This document shows, in pieces, positions 16,945-24,839 of a DNA stretch of 64,000 bases. The notes under the pieces were generated by a model. The model had not been told where the DNA came from and did no database searches. It saw only the letters and a list, made by a program, of their open reading frames with translations. This DNA is from Candidatus Fluviicola riflensis (GTDB lineage: Bacteria; Bacteroidota; Bacteroidia; Flavobacteriales_D; Crocinitomicaceae). Position 1 is the stretch's first letter. Each line of letters starts with the position of its first letter. Both the position numbers and the translations under genes were made by a program. The DNA lies in contig CP022585.1 in NCBI GenBank assembly GCA_002243285.1, positions 2,840,641 to 2,904,640 on the forward strand. Direction: 5' to 3'.

Positions 16945-17424
16945 ATGAAACAACCATTTATTCTCATATTAACACTCGGACTTTTTGCCTGTAACCAACA
17001 GACAGAAAAAGAAACCGTCCAAGGCGATTGGATTAAAGGAACGGAAAGCGAAAAAATCAAGACTATTGAAAAACAATTTCGTGGTTTTGACAACGCAATG
17101 GTTGAAACGGGTTATCGTTACCAGGAATTGTATTGGGCAGGACAAGATCAAAATTGGGAATATGCAGACTATCAATTAGAAAAAATAAAAATTACCATTG
17201 AAAACGGATTAGAACGAAGACCAAAGAGGGCAAAATCTGCCGAACACTTTTTGAGTTATGTATTGCCCGAAATGAAAAAATCGTTAGAAAAAAAAGATAC
17301 TGAAATTTTCAATAAAAACTTTCAAACAATGACAATCAACTGTAACAGTTGCCATGCAATGGAAAAAGTGCCATTTTTCAATGTTCAAATTCCCACAGAA
17401 AGACAATCACCAATTAGAAAGTAA
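16945..17424 (+). CDS. Cytochrome-c-like lipoprotein (CxxCH)
   Basis: 159 residues from MKQPFILILTLGLFAC, which is a lipoprotein signal with the acylated Cys. The extra upstream residues of the longer frame (GTG at 16912) lie in the junction repeat and are not part of the gene. A single haem-binding motif C-N-S-C-H is near residue 133, preceded by a helical, Lys/Glu-rich region. This predicts a small envelope electron carrier. It is followed 1 bp later by DoxX and then ChrA, suggesting a redox/chromate-related operon in one cassette. Confidence 0.75.
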   Translation: MKQPFILILTLGLFACNQQTEKETVQGDWIKGTESEKIKTIEKQFRGFDNAMVETGYRYQELYWAGQDQNWEYADYQLEKIKITIENGLERRPKRAKSAEHFLSYVLPEMKKSLEKKDTEIFNKNFQTMTINCNSCHAMEKVPFFNVQIPTERQSPIRK

Positions 17425-17425
17425 A

Positions 17426-17857
17426 ATGTTTCGAAAACTTATTCATACAGACAATTCAAAAACAACCTTACTTATTAGACTAATGGTTGGTGCTGTATTT
17501 CTTTCGGAAGGCATTCAAAAATTCCTATTCCCCGACTTACTCGGAGCAGGACGATTTGCGAAGATCGGCTTACCATCGCCTGAATTTTTAGGGAGTTTTG
17601 TAGGAAGTTTTGAAATTGTTTGTGGTGCATTGGTTTTACTTGGTTTGCTAACAAGGTTTGCAAGTTTTCCTTTAATCATCATTATACTTGTTGCTATCGC
17701 AACAACAAAGACTGAAGTTTTAGCCGACAAAGGATTTTGGGAAATGCTTCACGTATGCAGAACAGATTGGGCAATGTTTTTAGGTAGTATTTTTCTATTA
17801 ATCAAAGGCGGTGGTTCTTTGTCTGTGGACAAAAAGATAATGAATGGTGGAAAATAA
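17426..17857 (+). CDS. DoxX family membrane protein
   Basis: 143 residues starting MFRKLIHTDN, just after the cytochrome stop; the longer upstream frame overlaps that gene and is rejected. It has four membrane helices with the DoxX signature LMVGAVFLSEGIQKFLFPDLLG, then FVGSFEIVCGALVLLGLLTR. DoxX proteins are small redox-associated membrane subunits. Its last 14 bases overlap chrA, so it is translationally coupled to the chromate transporter. Confidence 0.88.
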   Translation: MFRKLIHTDNSKTTLLIRLMVGAVFLSEGIQKFLFPDLLGAGRFAKIGLPSPEFLGSFVGSFEIVCGALVLLGLLTRFASFPLIIIILVAIATTKTEVLADKGFWEMLHVCRTDWAMFLGSIFLLIKGGGSLSVDKKIMNGGK

Positions 17858-18977
17858 AGTAGCTATAAAAGACATTGCCAAACTTTTTCTAAAACTTGGT
17901 ATTATTGGTTTTGGTGGTCCTGCTGCACACATTTCAATGATGCAAGACGAAGTTGTTACCAAAAGAAAATGGCTGACCGAACAACATTTCCTTGACTTAA
18001 TTGGAGCAACTAATTTAATTCCCGGACCAAATAGCACCGAAATGGCAATTCATATCGGACACGAAAAAGGAGGTTGGAAAGGTCTAATTGTTGCAGGTCT
18101 TTGTTTCATTTTACCAGCCATTTTAATTACAGGAATTTTTGCTTGGCTGTACAAACAATACGGACAACTCCCCGAAGTGCACCCCTTTGTTTACGGAATA
18201 AAACCAGCCATTATTGCCATTATACTTGGAGCAATTTTTCCATTGGCAAAAAAGTCTCTTAAATCAACGGAATTAGTAATTATTGGATTGATTGTTTTAA
18301 TTGGGGCATTGCTCAATATTAACGAAATCTATTTGATGTTTGGAGCAGGTTTTTTTGCTTTATTTTTGGCTTACATACGAAACAATAAACAAAACAATAT
18401 CAACAGTTTTTTGCCATTAGCTTTATTACAAATCACAAATACAACAATCCTTTCTGCAACAAACGCAAAATTGTTTTGGATTTTCTTGAAAATCGGTTCA
18501 ATACTCTACGGTAGCGGTTACGTTTTGTTTGCATTCCTTGACACAGAATTAGTTTCAACAGGACTTTTGACAAGGCAACAATTAATTGACGCCATTGCTG
18601 TAGGACAATTCACTCCCGGCCCCGTTTTTTCTTCGGTAACTTTTATCGGCTATCAAATCAATGGTTTGACAGGAGCAATCATTTCGACAATAGCCATATT
18701 TTTACCATCGTTTGTTTTTGTTGCATTGCTCAATCCGATTGTAAAGAAAATGCGAAGCTCAAAACTTTTTCCAGCATTTCTTGACGCAGTTAATGTGGCT
18801 TCGGTAGCCATTATTGTAGCGATTTGCTTTGCTATGGGGAAAGAAACTATTACAGATTGGCGGACAATTTTGATTGCAGTTTTAAGTATCGCAATCGCAT
18901 TTGGATACAAGAAATTAAATAGTGCTTTTGTTGTTTTGGGAGGCTCACTAATTGGTTACATACTGCTATTAATATGA
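17844..18977 (+). CDS. chrA: ChrA chromate transporter
   Basis: 377 residues, the long-chain CHR type with two homologous halves. The N-terminal half has FGGPAAHISMMQDEVV and NLIPGPNSTEMAIHIG; the C-terminal half has GYVLFAFLDTEL and AVGQFTPGPVFSSVTFIGYQ. There are 10-12 membrane helices. The family exports chromate and confers chromate resistance. It is the third gene of a cytochrome-DoxX-ChrA unit, ending 29 bp before junction G. Confidence 0.92.
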   Translation: MVENKVAIKDIAKLFLKLGIIGFGGPAAHISMMQDEVVTKRKWLTEQHFLDLIGATNLIPGPNSTEMAIHIGHEKGGWKGLIVAGLCFILPAILITGIFAWLYKQYGQLPEVHPFVYGIKPAIIAIILGAIFPLAKKSLKSTELVIIGLIVLIGALLNINEIYLMFGAGFFALFLAYIRNNKQNNINSFLPLALLQITNTTILSATNAKLFWIFLKIGSILYGSGYVLFAFLDTELVSTGLLTRQQLIDAIAVGQFTPGPVFSSVTFIGYQINGLTGAIISTIAIFLPSFVFVALLNPIVKKMRSSKLFPAFLDAVNVASVAIIVAICFAMGKETITDWRTILIAVLSIAIAFGYKKLNSAFVVLGGSLIGYILLLI

Positions 18978-19006
18978 TGACAAACAGGATAGAAAAAGAA
19001 GAGCGA

Positions 19007-19146
19007 AGTGCCAATATCGGTTTTGCAAAATGGCAGATTCAATGCTTCTACGACAGTGAAGTGCTAAATCCAAGCTTTGTGCATCTAATGAAGTTTTGTG
19101 GTGAAAAGCCCGCCCATCGCAAAACTACCAAACGTTAGCGGTCATT
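19007..19146 (+). repeat. Cassette junction G, complete dyad site
   Basis: The left arm AGTGCCAATATCGGTTTTGC differs slightly (CCAAT in place of CTAAC). The right 56 bp (19091-19146), ending CCAAACGTTAGCGGTCATT, are identical to the end of site E, 3.8 kb upstream. Confidence 0.65.
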
Positions 19147-19209
19147 CTAAAACGACACCCACCTACTTTCAAAAATCTTGACAAATCATTTGAAAAAAGC
19201 AGTAAATAA

Positions 19210-19240
19210 TTTGCCTATCTACTAATAGGTAGTATATTTA
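19210..19240 (+). promoter_or_regulatory. Promoter with embedded palindromic operator for tetR-KAS
   Basis: TTTG (19210-19213), exactly 19 bp, then TATATTTA (19233-19240, one mismatch to TAnnTTTG). The spacer contains the inverted repeat CCTAT-CTACTA-ATAGG (19214-19229). The TetR gene starts 17 bp downstream. A repressor bound here would block RNA polymerase, so TetR autorepression of the operon is likely. Confidence 0.65.
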
Positions 19241-19257
19241 CAAAAAAGAATTTATTA

Positions 19258-19815
19258 ATGACGACAAGAGAAATAATTATTGATACAGCCGACCAACTTA
19301 TTAGAAGTAATGGTTTTAACGCTTTCAGCTTTAAAGATATTTCTAACAAAATTGGGATTAAAACAGCATCAATTCATTATCATTTCCCAACCAAGTCTGA
19401 CTTGGGTGTGGCAACAATAAATGAACATATTCAAAGGTTTGAGCATTTAAAAAAGGAATTTGCAAACAAATCACCATTGCAAAAACTAAATGGCTTTCTA
19501 TCAATCTATTCTCAAATAAAATCAGAAAATAAAGTTTGTCTTGTTGGTTCTTTAGCAACAGACTTAAATACCGTTGATGACAGCATAAAAATTGAACTTA
19601 AAAAATTTGCTGAGCTTGTTTTGCTTTGGGTTACTGAAATCTTAACAGAAGGTGAAAAACAAAAAGTATTCGAATTTCAACATACACCAAGGACAAAAGC
19701 ATTACTGATAATAACAAATATATTAGCTATAGTTCAATTATCCCGGCTTACCAAAACAGAGGATTTTGAAATTGTAAAAGAAGCCATAATTAAAGATTTA
19801 AGACCACATAAATAA
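19258..19815 (+). CDS. TetR/AcrR family transcriptional regulator
   Basis: 185 residues. The N-terminal TetR helix-turn-helix is typical: IIDTADQLIRSNGFNAFSFKDISNKIGIKTASIHYHFPTKSDL. The C-terminal ligand domain is helical and diverse. Its stop codon overlaps the start of the ketoacyl synthase gene (TAATG), so the two are co-translated. The palindrome in its own promoter spacer is the probable operator. It may sense an acyl compound related to the synthase next to it; that is inference. Confidence 0.9.
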   Translation: MTTREIIIDTADQLIRSNGFNAFSFKDISNKIGIKTASIHYHFPTKSDLGVATINEHIQRFEHLKKEFANKSPLQKLNGFLSIYSQIKSENKVCLVGSLATDLNTVDDSIKIELKKFAELVLLWVTEILTEGEKQKVFEFQHTPRTKALLIITNILAIVQLSRLTKTEDFEIVKEAIIKDLRPHK

Positions 19816-21065
19816 TGAGAAGAGTTGTAATTACAGGAATAGGAGCAGTAACTCCAATTGGAAACAATGTGGCTGAATATTGGCATTCACTGATTAATGG
19901 TATTAGTGGTGCATCACTAATTACAAAATTTGATACTTCAAAATTCAAAACAAAATTTGCTTGTGAGGTAAAGAATTTTGACCCTCAAACTATTTTTGAA
20001 AAAAATGAGATAAGAAAATATGACCTTTTTACTCAATATGCCTTGGTTGTAACAGACGAGGCCATAAGAAGTGCCAACATTGATTTTGAAACCTTAAACA
20101 AAGATAGAATAGGTGTAATATGGGGTTCCGGAGATGGTGGTGTTTCTACTTTTGAAGAACAATTGAGCGAATTTAATAAAGGTGATGGTACACCGAGATT
20201 TAATCCATTTTTTATTCCTAAAAGGATAATAAATATAGCATCAGGTGTTATTTCAATTAAATATGGTCTTAGAGGCATCATTTATACAACAGCATCTGCT
20301 TGTTCAGCTAGCAATACTGCCATCATAGACGCATTTAATTATATTCGTTGGAACAAAGCTGATATGATTATTGCAGGTGGCTCGGAAGCTTCCATCACAC
20401 AAACTTCGATAGGTGGTTTCAATGCTTCAAAAGCATTATCAACTTTAAACGAAAATTTCAGCAAAGCGTCAAGACCCTTCGATGTTACAAGGGATGGTTT
20501 TGTTCTGGGAGAAGGTGGCGGAGCACTTATTTTAGAAAGCTATGAACACGCAATTAAGAGAAACGCAGTAATTCTTGCAGAAATAGTTGGCGGCGGACTT
20601 GCTGGAGACGCTTATCATTTGACAGGAACACACCCAGATGGAGCCGGAGCAATTATAGGTATGACACTTGCATTAGAGGAAGCAGGTATAAATCCCGGCC
20701 AAATTGACTATATCAATGCACACGCCACTTCAACACCGCCAGGAGATCTGAGCGAATTGAAGGCTATGGAAAACGTATTTGGCATTAAACCTAATGCAAA
20801 TATAAGTGCGACAAAATCTATGACAGGACATTTACTTGGCGGTGCAGGGGCTATTGAAGCCATTGCATGTATAAAAGCTATTCAAGAAAGCATTATTCCG
20901 CCAACGATAAACTCAGAACAAATAGAACCTGAATTTGCAGATAAATTTAATTTGACACTTGGGAAAGCTCAAAAAAAGAATGTCAAGTATGCAATGAGTA
21001 ACACTTTTGGCTTTGGTGGACACATTGCAAGTTCTATTTTCAAGAAGTTTGAAGAGAACCCATAA
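19815..21065 (+). CDS. Beta-ketoacyl-[ACP] synthase II-like (FabF family)
   Basis: 416 residues, full length for KAS II. The catalytic triad is intact: Cys163 in TTASACSAS, His303 in NAHATSTPPGD and His339 in KSMTGHLLGGAG. The C-terminal glycine-rich SNTFGFGGH is present. It condenses malonyl-ACP with an acyl chain. A stand-alone, TetR-controlled copy with AT-rich codon use in a cassette array is unlikely to be the housekeeping fabF; it may adjust fatty-acid composition or make a specialised acyl chain. Confidence 0.9.
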   Translation: MRRVVITGIGAVTPIGNNVAEYWHSLINGISGASLITKFDTSKFKTKFACEVKNFDPQTIFEKNEIRKYDLFTQYALVVTDEAIRSANIDFETLNKDRIGVIWGSGDGGVSTFEEQLSEFNKGDGTPRFNPFFIPKRIINIASGVISIKYGLRGIIYTTASACSASNTAIIDAFNYIRWNKADMIIAGGSEASITQTSIGGFNASKALSTLNENFSKASRPFDVTRDGFVLGEGGGALILESYEHAIKRNAVILAEIVGGGLAGDAYHLTGTHPDGAGAIIGMTLALEEAGINPGQIDYINAHATSTPPGDLSELKAMENVFGIKPNANISATKSMTGHLLGGAGAIEAIACIKAIQESIIPPTINSEQIEPEFADKFNLTLGKAQKKNVKYAMSNTFGFGGHIASSIFKKFEENP

Positions 21066-21091
21066 AAAAGAAAGGACAAAAAAAAGAACGA

Positions 21092-21103
21092 ACCGCTAAT
21101 CAG
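21092..21103 (+). repeat. Cassette junction H (left half only)
   Basis: ACCGCTAATCAG, 26 bp after the KAS stop, matches the left end of complete sites (ACCGCTAACATCG). No right half is present before the next gene at 21146. Confidence 0.35.
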
Positions 21104-21145
21104 AATACCCATAAACACCCCCGCAAACATCAACAGTCAGAAAAA

Positions 21146-21835
21146 ATGAACGATAATGACATTAAACGACTTTCACGACTGACTGCAATAGTAACACAGT
21201 TGCAGACAAAACGTCTTTTGACGGCAACAGTGCTTGCAGAAAAATTCAATGTGAGTATCAGAACAATTTATCGTGACATAAGAGCTTTGGAACAAGCAGG
21301 TGTTCCGATCATTTCTGAAGACGGAAAAGGTTATTCGCTAATGGAAGGCTACAGAGTGCCGCCCGTAATGTTTACAGAAGCACAAGCAAATGCGTTAATT
21401 ACAGCAGAACAATTGGTTCTCCAAAACAAAGACACTTCGTTCATTAAAGATTACACAGAAGCCATTGAAAAAGTAAAAGCCGTTTTAAAATACAACATAC
21501 AAGACAAAGCGAACTTACTTTCAGAAAGAACACGATTTGACCAAAATAACAATCGTGAAAGAAACAGTAGTAGTTTATCTGACTTACAATTTGCCTTGAC
21601 AAATTTTCGAATCGCACAAATTGAATACACCAACGAACAAAACAAAACCACAACACGACACATTGAACCATTTGCGTTGCTAAGCACTGAAAATTGGTTG
21701 TTGGTTGCCTATTGTCGGTTAAGAACGGAATTTCGTTTTTTTCGTTTGGACAGAATTAATAAATTGGAAATACTTACCGATAAATTTGAACCACACAAAA
21801 TGACCTTGCAAGAATATTTTGAGCGATATCACTAA
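21146..21835 (+). CDS. YafY/DeoR-type regulator with WYL domain
   Basis: 229 residues. An N-terminal HTH_11 domain (RLTAIVTQLQTKRLLTATVLAEKFNVSIRTIYRDIRALEQAGVPI) is followed by a WYL-type ligand domain (IEYTNEQNKTTTRHIEPFALLSTENWLLVAYCRLRTEFRFFRLDRI). The canonical W-Y-L triplet reads W-L-L here (ENWLLVAYC). It is followed by a palindromic site and then an epoxide hydrolase, which it may regulate. Confidence 0.9.
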   Translation: MNDNDIKRLSRLTAIVTQLQTKRLLTATVLAEKFNVSIRTIYRDIRALEQAGVPIISEDGKGYSLMEGYRVPPVMFTEAQANALITAEQLVLQNKDTSFIKDYTEAIEKVKAVLKYNIQDKANLLSERTRFDQNNNRERNSSSLSDLQFALTNFRIAQIEYTNEQNKTTTRHIEPFALLSTENWLLVAYCRLRTEFRFFRLDRINKLEILTDKFEPHKMTLQEYFERYH

Positions 21836-21884
21836 TTTAATGTGAGTTCGGTATAAGAATTACCGTTAATTTATTTTTCACCCC

Positions 21885-21900
21885 TGACATAAGGCTGTCA
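21885..21900. promoter_or_regulatory. Inverted repeat TGACA-N6-TGTCA, candidate operator of the WYL regulator
   Basis: TGACA (21885-21889) and TGTCA (21896-21900) are exact complements around six bases. The site lies 49 bp after the regulator stop and 49 bp before the epoxide hydrolase start, a position suited to control of the downstream gene. Confidence 0.5.
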
Positions 21901-21948
21901 CATGGCAGGTATAAGTTTGCATCATTAATAATCTTCAAAAGAATAAAA

Positions 21949-22911
21949 ATGACAAACGAAATTACTTCAATGTTTAACTCAATCAATTTTCCAAAACCCA
22001 CTCTTATTTCAGTCAACGGTGTAGAACTGGAAGTCTTTGAAGCAGGTAACCAAAATGCTGGAAAACCGATTGTACTCTGTCACGGCTTTCCGGAACATGC
22101 TTTTTCCTGGCGTCATCAGGTGCCGGCACTTGTTGCAGCTGGCTATCATGTCATCATTCCAAACCAGAGAGGTTATGGCAACTCATCCAGTCCGACCGAA
22201 GTAACTGAATACGACATTGAACACTTGACAGGTGACCTGGTCGCACTACTCGATCACTTTGGATATGAAGATGCCACTTTTGTTGGTCACGATTGGGGTG
22301 CAAATGTTGTTTGGAGTCTGGCGCTATTGCATCCTGAACGGGTAAATAAAGTAATAAACCTGGCTCTGCCTTATCAAGAGCGCGGAGAAATCCCATGGAT
22401 TGAGTTTATGGAAGTAATAGTTGGAGGAGACTTCTATTTTGTTCACTTCAATCGACAACCAGGAGTAGCAGATGCTATAATGAATGAAAACGCATCCCGG
22501 TTCCTCCATAACATATTCCGCAAAAACGTGCCTCTCACACCACCAGAGCCAGGAATGTTAATGATCAATCTTGCAAGAGCGGAAAAACCACTTGGGGAAC
22601 CCTTAATGGAAGACAACGAATTGTCTGTATTTGTTTCTGCCTTCGAATCATCCGGGTTTACAGGAAGTATAAATTGGTACAGAAACCTTGATAGAAACTG
22701 GCACTTAATGGCGAACGTAACCCCAATCATTCATCAACCGACACTTATGATATATGGTGAACAGGACACAATTCCAAAGTCTGAAAACCTAAAAAATAGT
22801 GTCCCTAATTTGGATATTGTTAGTTTGGATTGTGGTCATTGGATTCAACAAGAAAAGCCGGAGGAAACTACCCGATCAATTTTAAAATGGTTAGAAAAAC
22901 AAAATGCTTGA
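21949..22911 (+). CDS. Epoxide hydrolase-like alpha/beta hydrolase
   Basis: 320 residues. The oxyanion motif HGFPEHAFSW is at 45-54, the nucleophile is Asp115 in GHDWGANV (Asp, not Ser, marks epoxide hydrolases and haloalkane dehalogenases), and a C-terminal DCGHWIQQEKPEE carries the catalytic His. It hydrolyses epoxides or related electrophiles in the cytosol; no signal peptide. It overlaps the YdeI-type gene by 8 bp. It is somewhat less AT-rich than neighbouring cassette genes. Confidence 0.9.
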   Translation: MTNEITSMFNSINFPKPTLISVNGVELEVFEAGNQNAGKPIVLCHGFPEHAFSWRHQVPALVAAGYHVIIPNQRGYGNSSSPTEVTEYDIEHLTGDLVALLDHFGYEDATFVGHDWGANVVWSLALLHPERVNKVINLALPYQERGEIPWIEFMEVIVGGDFYFVHFNRQPGVADAIMNENASRFLHNIFRKNVPLTPPEPGMLMINLARAEKPLGEPLMEDNELSVFVSAFESSGFTGSINWYRNLDRNWHLMANVTPIIHQPTLMIYGEQDTIPKSENLKNSVPNLDIVSLDCGHWIQQEKPEETTRSILKWLEKQNA

Positions 22912-23485
22912 TCAGGAAGTAGAAACATATTGTCCTCAAAGCCGAACAGATTGGAGAAAATGGTTAGAAAAAAACTATCAGTCCAAACAATCTGTTTGGC
23001 TTGTTTATTACACCAAAAAATCTAATCTTCCTTCAATAAGCTGGAGTGAAGCCGTTGATGAAGCACTTTGCTTTGGTTGGATTGACAGCACCAAAAAAAC
23101 GATTGACGATGTTTCGTTTATGCAGTTTTTCAGCAAACGTAGACCTAAAAGCAATTGGTCAAAAATCAACAAAGAAAAAGTTCAACAACTCATTGAAAAC
23201 GGACGAATGACACAAGCAGGTTTGGATAGTATTGAAACCGCTAAGCAAAATGGTTCATGGACAATCATGGATGAGGTAGAAGATCTGATAATACCGACTG
23301 ACTTAGAAATTGCGTTTGAAAAACACAAAGGCTCAAAAGACTATTTCTTAAGTTTGAATAAATCGATGAGAAAACAACTGCTGTATTGGATTGTCGCTGC
23401 CAAACGACAAGAAACCCGACAAAAACGCATGGACGAAGTTGTAGAAAGTGCAGGGCAGAATCTTAAACCGAAACACTTGCGCTAA
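22904..23485 (+). CDS. YdeI/OmpD-associated (bacteriocin-protection type) family protein
   Basis: 193 residues with the family features: WRKWLEKNYQSKQSVWLVYYTKKS, EAVDEALCFGWIDSTKK, FSKRRPKSNWSKINKEKV, and a Lys/Arg-rich C-terminal helix (QTRQKRMDEVVE) typical of the OmdA region. Homologues are linked to envelope stress and bacteriocin protection, but the mechanism is unknown. It overlaps the epoxide hydrolase gene, so the two are co-transcribed. Confidence 0.85.
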   Translation: MLDQEVETYCPQSRTDWRKWLEKNYQSKQSVWLVYYTKKSNLPSISWSEAVDEALCFGWIDSTKKTIDDVSFMQFFSKRRPKSNWSKINKEKVQQLIENGRMTQAGLDSIETAKQNGSWTIMDEVEDLIIPTDLEIAFEKHKGSKDYFLSLNKSMRKQLLYWIVAAKRQETRQKRMDEVVESAGQNLKPKHLR

Positions 23486-23496
23486 GAAAGGCGAAT

Positions 23497-23514
23497 ACGG
23501 CTAACAGTACTGCA
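23497..23514 (+). repeat. Cassette junction I (left half)
   Basis: TACGGCTAACAGTACTGC lies 11 bp after the YdeI-type stop and has the same GGCTAACA left box as the complete sites. The expected right half has been replaced by a decayed gene fragment. Confidence 0.4.
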
Positions 23515-23575
23515 GAAATCACTAAATTTGAAATTCAAGTCCTCGCAGGGAGTTCAGCGATAAAAATTCCTTCTT

Positions 23576-23646
23576 AGCAGAGATTGATTTATAGGATTAC
23601 TTCGAAGACCAAATTCACCGGCAATTTACCAATGGTGGAATAGAAA
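23576..23646 (+). pseudogene. Remnant copy of the small hydrolase gene at 27645
   Basis: About 70 bp closely match 27763-27834 inside the intact gene: GCAGAGATTGATTTAT... and ATTCACCGGCAATTTAC are shared almost base for base. Here the frame carries a TAG where the intact gene has TCA. Only this internal segment survives. It shows duplication and loss of a cassette gene 4 kb from its intact relative. Confidence 0.7.
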
Positions 23647-23664
23647 TTTTTAACTTGAACTAAA

Positions 23665-24093
23665 ATGGCAACACTCATAGCACTACTTTTATTTTTGATC
23701 TTCTTGTTTATTTCTTCCATTCACTTCTATTGGGCATTTGGAGGAAAATGGGGAGGCGATTCTGTATTGCCCACAAAGGACGATAACAATACCAAAGTAT
23801 TGAACCCTTCTGTTCTACCAACATTAATTGTCGCATTCGGATTGTTAGGTTTTGGTCTTTTTATTCTGGTAATGTCCGGGCTTATACCATTTAATATACC
23901 TGAATGGCTTTTTAACTATGGACTCTGGATTATTGCAGGCATTTTTATTCTAAGAGCTATCGGGGATTTTAATTATGTTGGTTTTTTCAAGAAAATAAAA
24001 CAAACGAAATTCGGAAAAAATGACACGAACTATTTTTCACCTTTATGCCTGGTAATTGGGATACTGACGATAATCTTAGAACTGTCAAAGTGA
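23665..24093 (+). CDS. DUF3995 membrane protein
   Basis: 142 residues with four membrane helices. The DUF3995 hallmark HFYWAFGGKWGGDSVLPT follows helix one, and the C-terminal RAIGDFNYVGFFKK precedes the last helix. These small proteins are widespread and of unknown function. It starts 20 bp after the pseudogene remnant and lies upstream of a DinB-type gene. Confidence 0.82.
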   Translation: MATLIALLLFLIFLFISSIHFYWAFGGKWGGDSVLPTKDDNNTKVLNPSVLPTLIVAFGLLGFGLFILVMSGLIPFNIPEWLFNYGLWIIAGIFILRAIGDFNYVGFFKKIKQTKFGKNDTNYFSPLCLVIGILTIILELSK

Positions 24094-24137
24094 AAATCCG
24101 CTAAAAGATTTGCGGTATAATAGAATAAATAACAGAA

Positions 24138-24674
24138 ATGGAACTGGAGAAATTAAAATTCCCGATTGGTCAGTTTGACAAACCAACAACAATCACACAT
24201 GATATTTTAGAACAGTGGATAGATGATATTTCGACGTTTCCTGCGAGGCTAACAAGCGAAGTTATTCACCTGACTGACGAACAACTTGATACACATTACA
24301 GACCAGATGGCTGGACAATCAGGCAAGTCGTTCATCATTGTGCAGACAGCCATATGAATAGCCTCACCCGGTTAAAATTGACACTAACGGAAGACGGACC
24401 GACCATCAAACCCTATTTTGAAGAACGTTGGGCAGAACTTGCCGACACTAAAAACATGCCTATTCAATCATCATTAAAAATGCTGGAAGGCATCCACGAA
24501 AGATGGACTGTTTTATTGAAAAACCTGACAGACGAAAATTACAAACAGGTTTTCATTCATCCGGAACATGGAAAGACATTTAGAATTGATGAAAACATTG
24601 GTGTTTATGCCTGGCATTGTAACCATCATCTTGCTCACATAACTGAAACAAAAAAGAGGCACAATTGGAAATAG
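24138..24674 (+). CDS. YfiT/BstA-type DinB metal-dependent transferase/hydrolase
   Basis: 178 residues. Starts near KFPIGQFDKP and contains HLTDEQLDTHYRPDGWTIRQVVHHCADSHMNS and a C-terminal AWHCNHHLAHI. The three histidines (HH in VVHHCADSH and H in HHLAH) form the DinB metal site. The family includes bacillithiol S-transferase YfiT/BstA, which conjugates thiol to electrophiles such as epoxides and antibiotics. An epoxide hydrolase in the same array makes a detoxification theme plausible. Confidence 0.85.
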   Translation: MELEKLKFPIGQFDKPTTITHDILEQWIDDISTFPARLTSEVIHLTDEQLDTHYRPDGWTIRQVVHHCADSHMNSLTRLKLTLTEDGPTIKPYFEERWAELADTKNMPIQSSLKMLEGIHERWTVLLKNLTDENYKQVFIHPEHGKTFRIDENIGVYAWHCNHHLAHITETKKRHNWK

Positions 24675-24698
24675 ACAAAAATGAACAAAAAAGACCGA

Positions 24699-24821
24699 CC
24701 GCTAACACAGGTTTTGCGTCGGCGGACAGGAATACGAATAGAAACATTAAAGCAATAATCATTGGTGCTGGCAGGTAATTTTTTTAGTTTTAAAGCCTAC
24801 CAACGTAAAGCGTTGTGAGAT
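24699..24821 (+). repeat. Cassette junction J, divergent dyad site
   Basis: The left CCGCTAACACAGGTTTTGC (24699-24717) is canonical for the array. The right end CCTACCAACGTAAAGCGTTGTGAGATA (24796-24821 region) has a GTTGTGAG core, more diverged than the others. It ends about 20 bp before the S41 peptidase start. Confidence 0.45.
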
Positions 24822-24839
24822 ATTTTAAAACCAAAACTC

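Noticed and set aside
17354..17425. N-terminal extension of DoxX from the longer frame
   Set aside because: These codons overlap the cytochrome gene in another frame; MFRKLIHTDN at 17426 is the family start.
24096..24120. TCCGCTAAAAGATTTGCGG as another cassette junction
   Set aside because: It has a CCGC/GCGG dyad and a GCTAA word but no GTTA core, so I did not count it among the sites.
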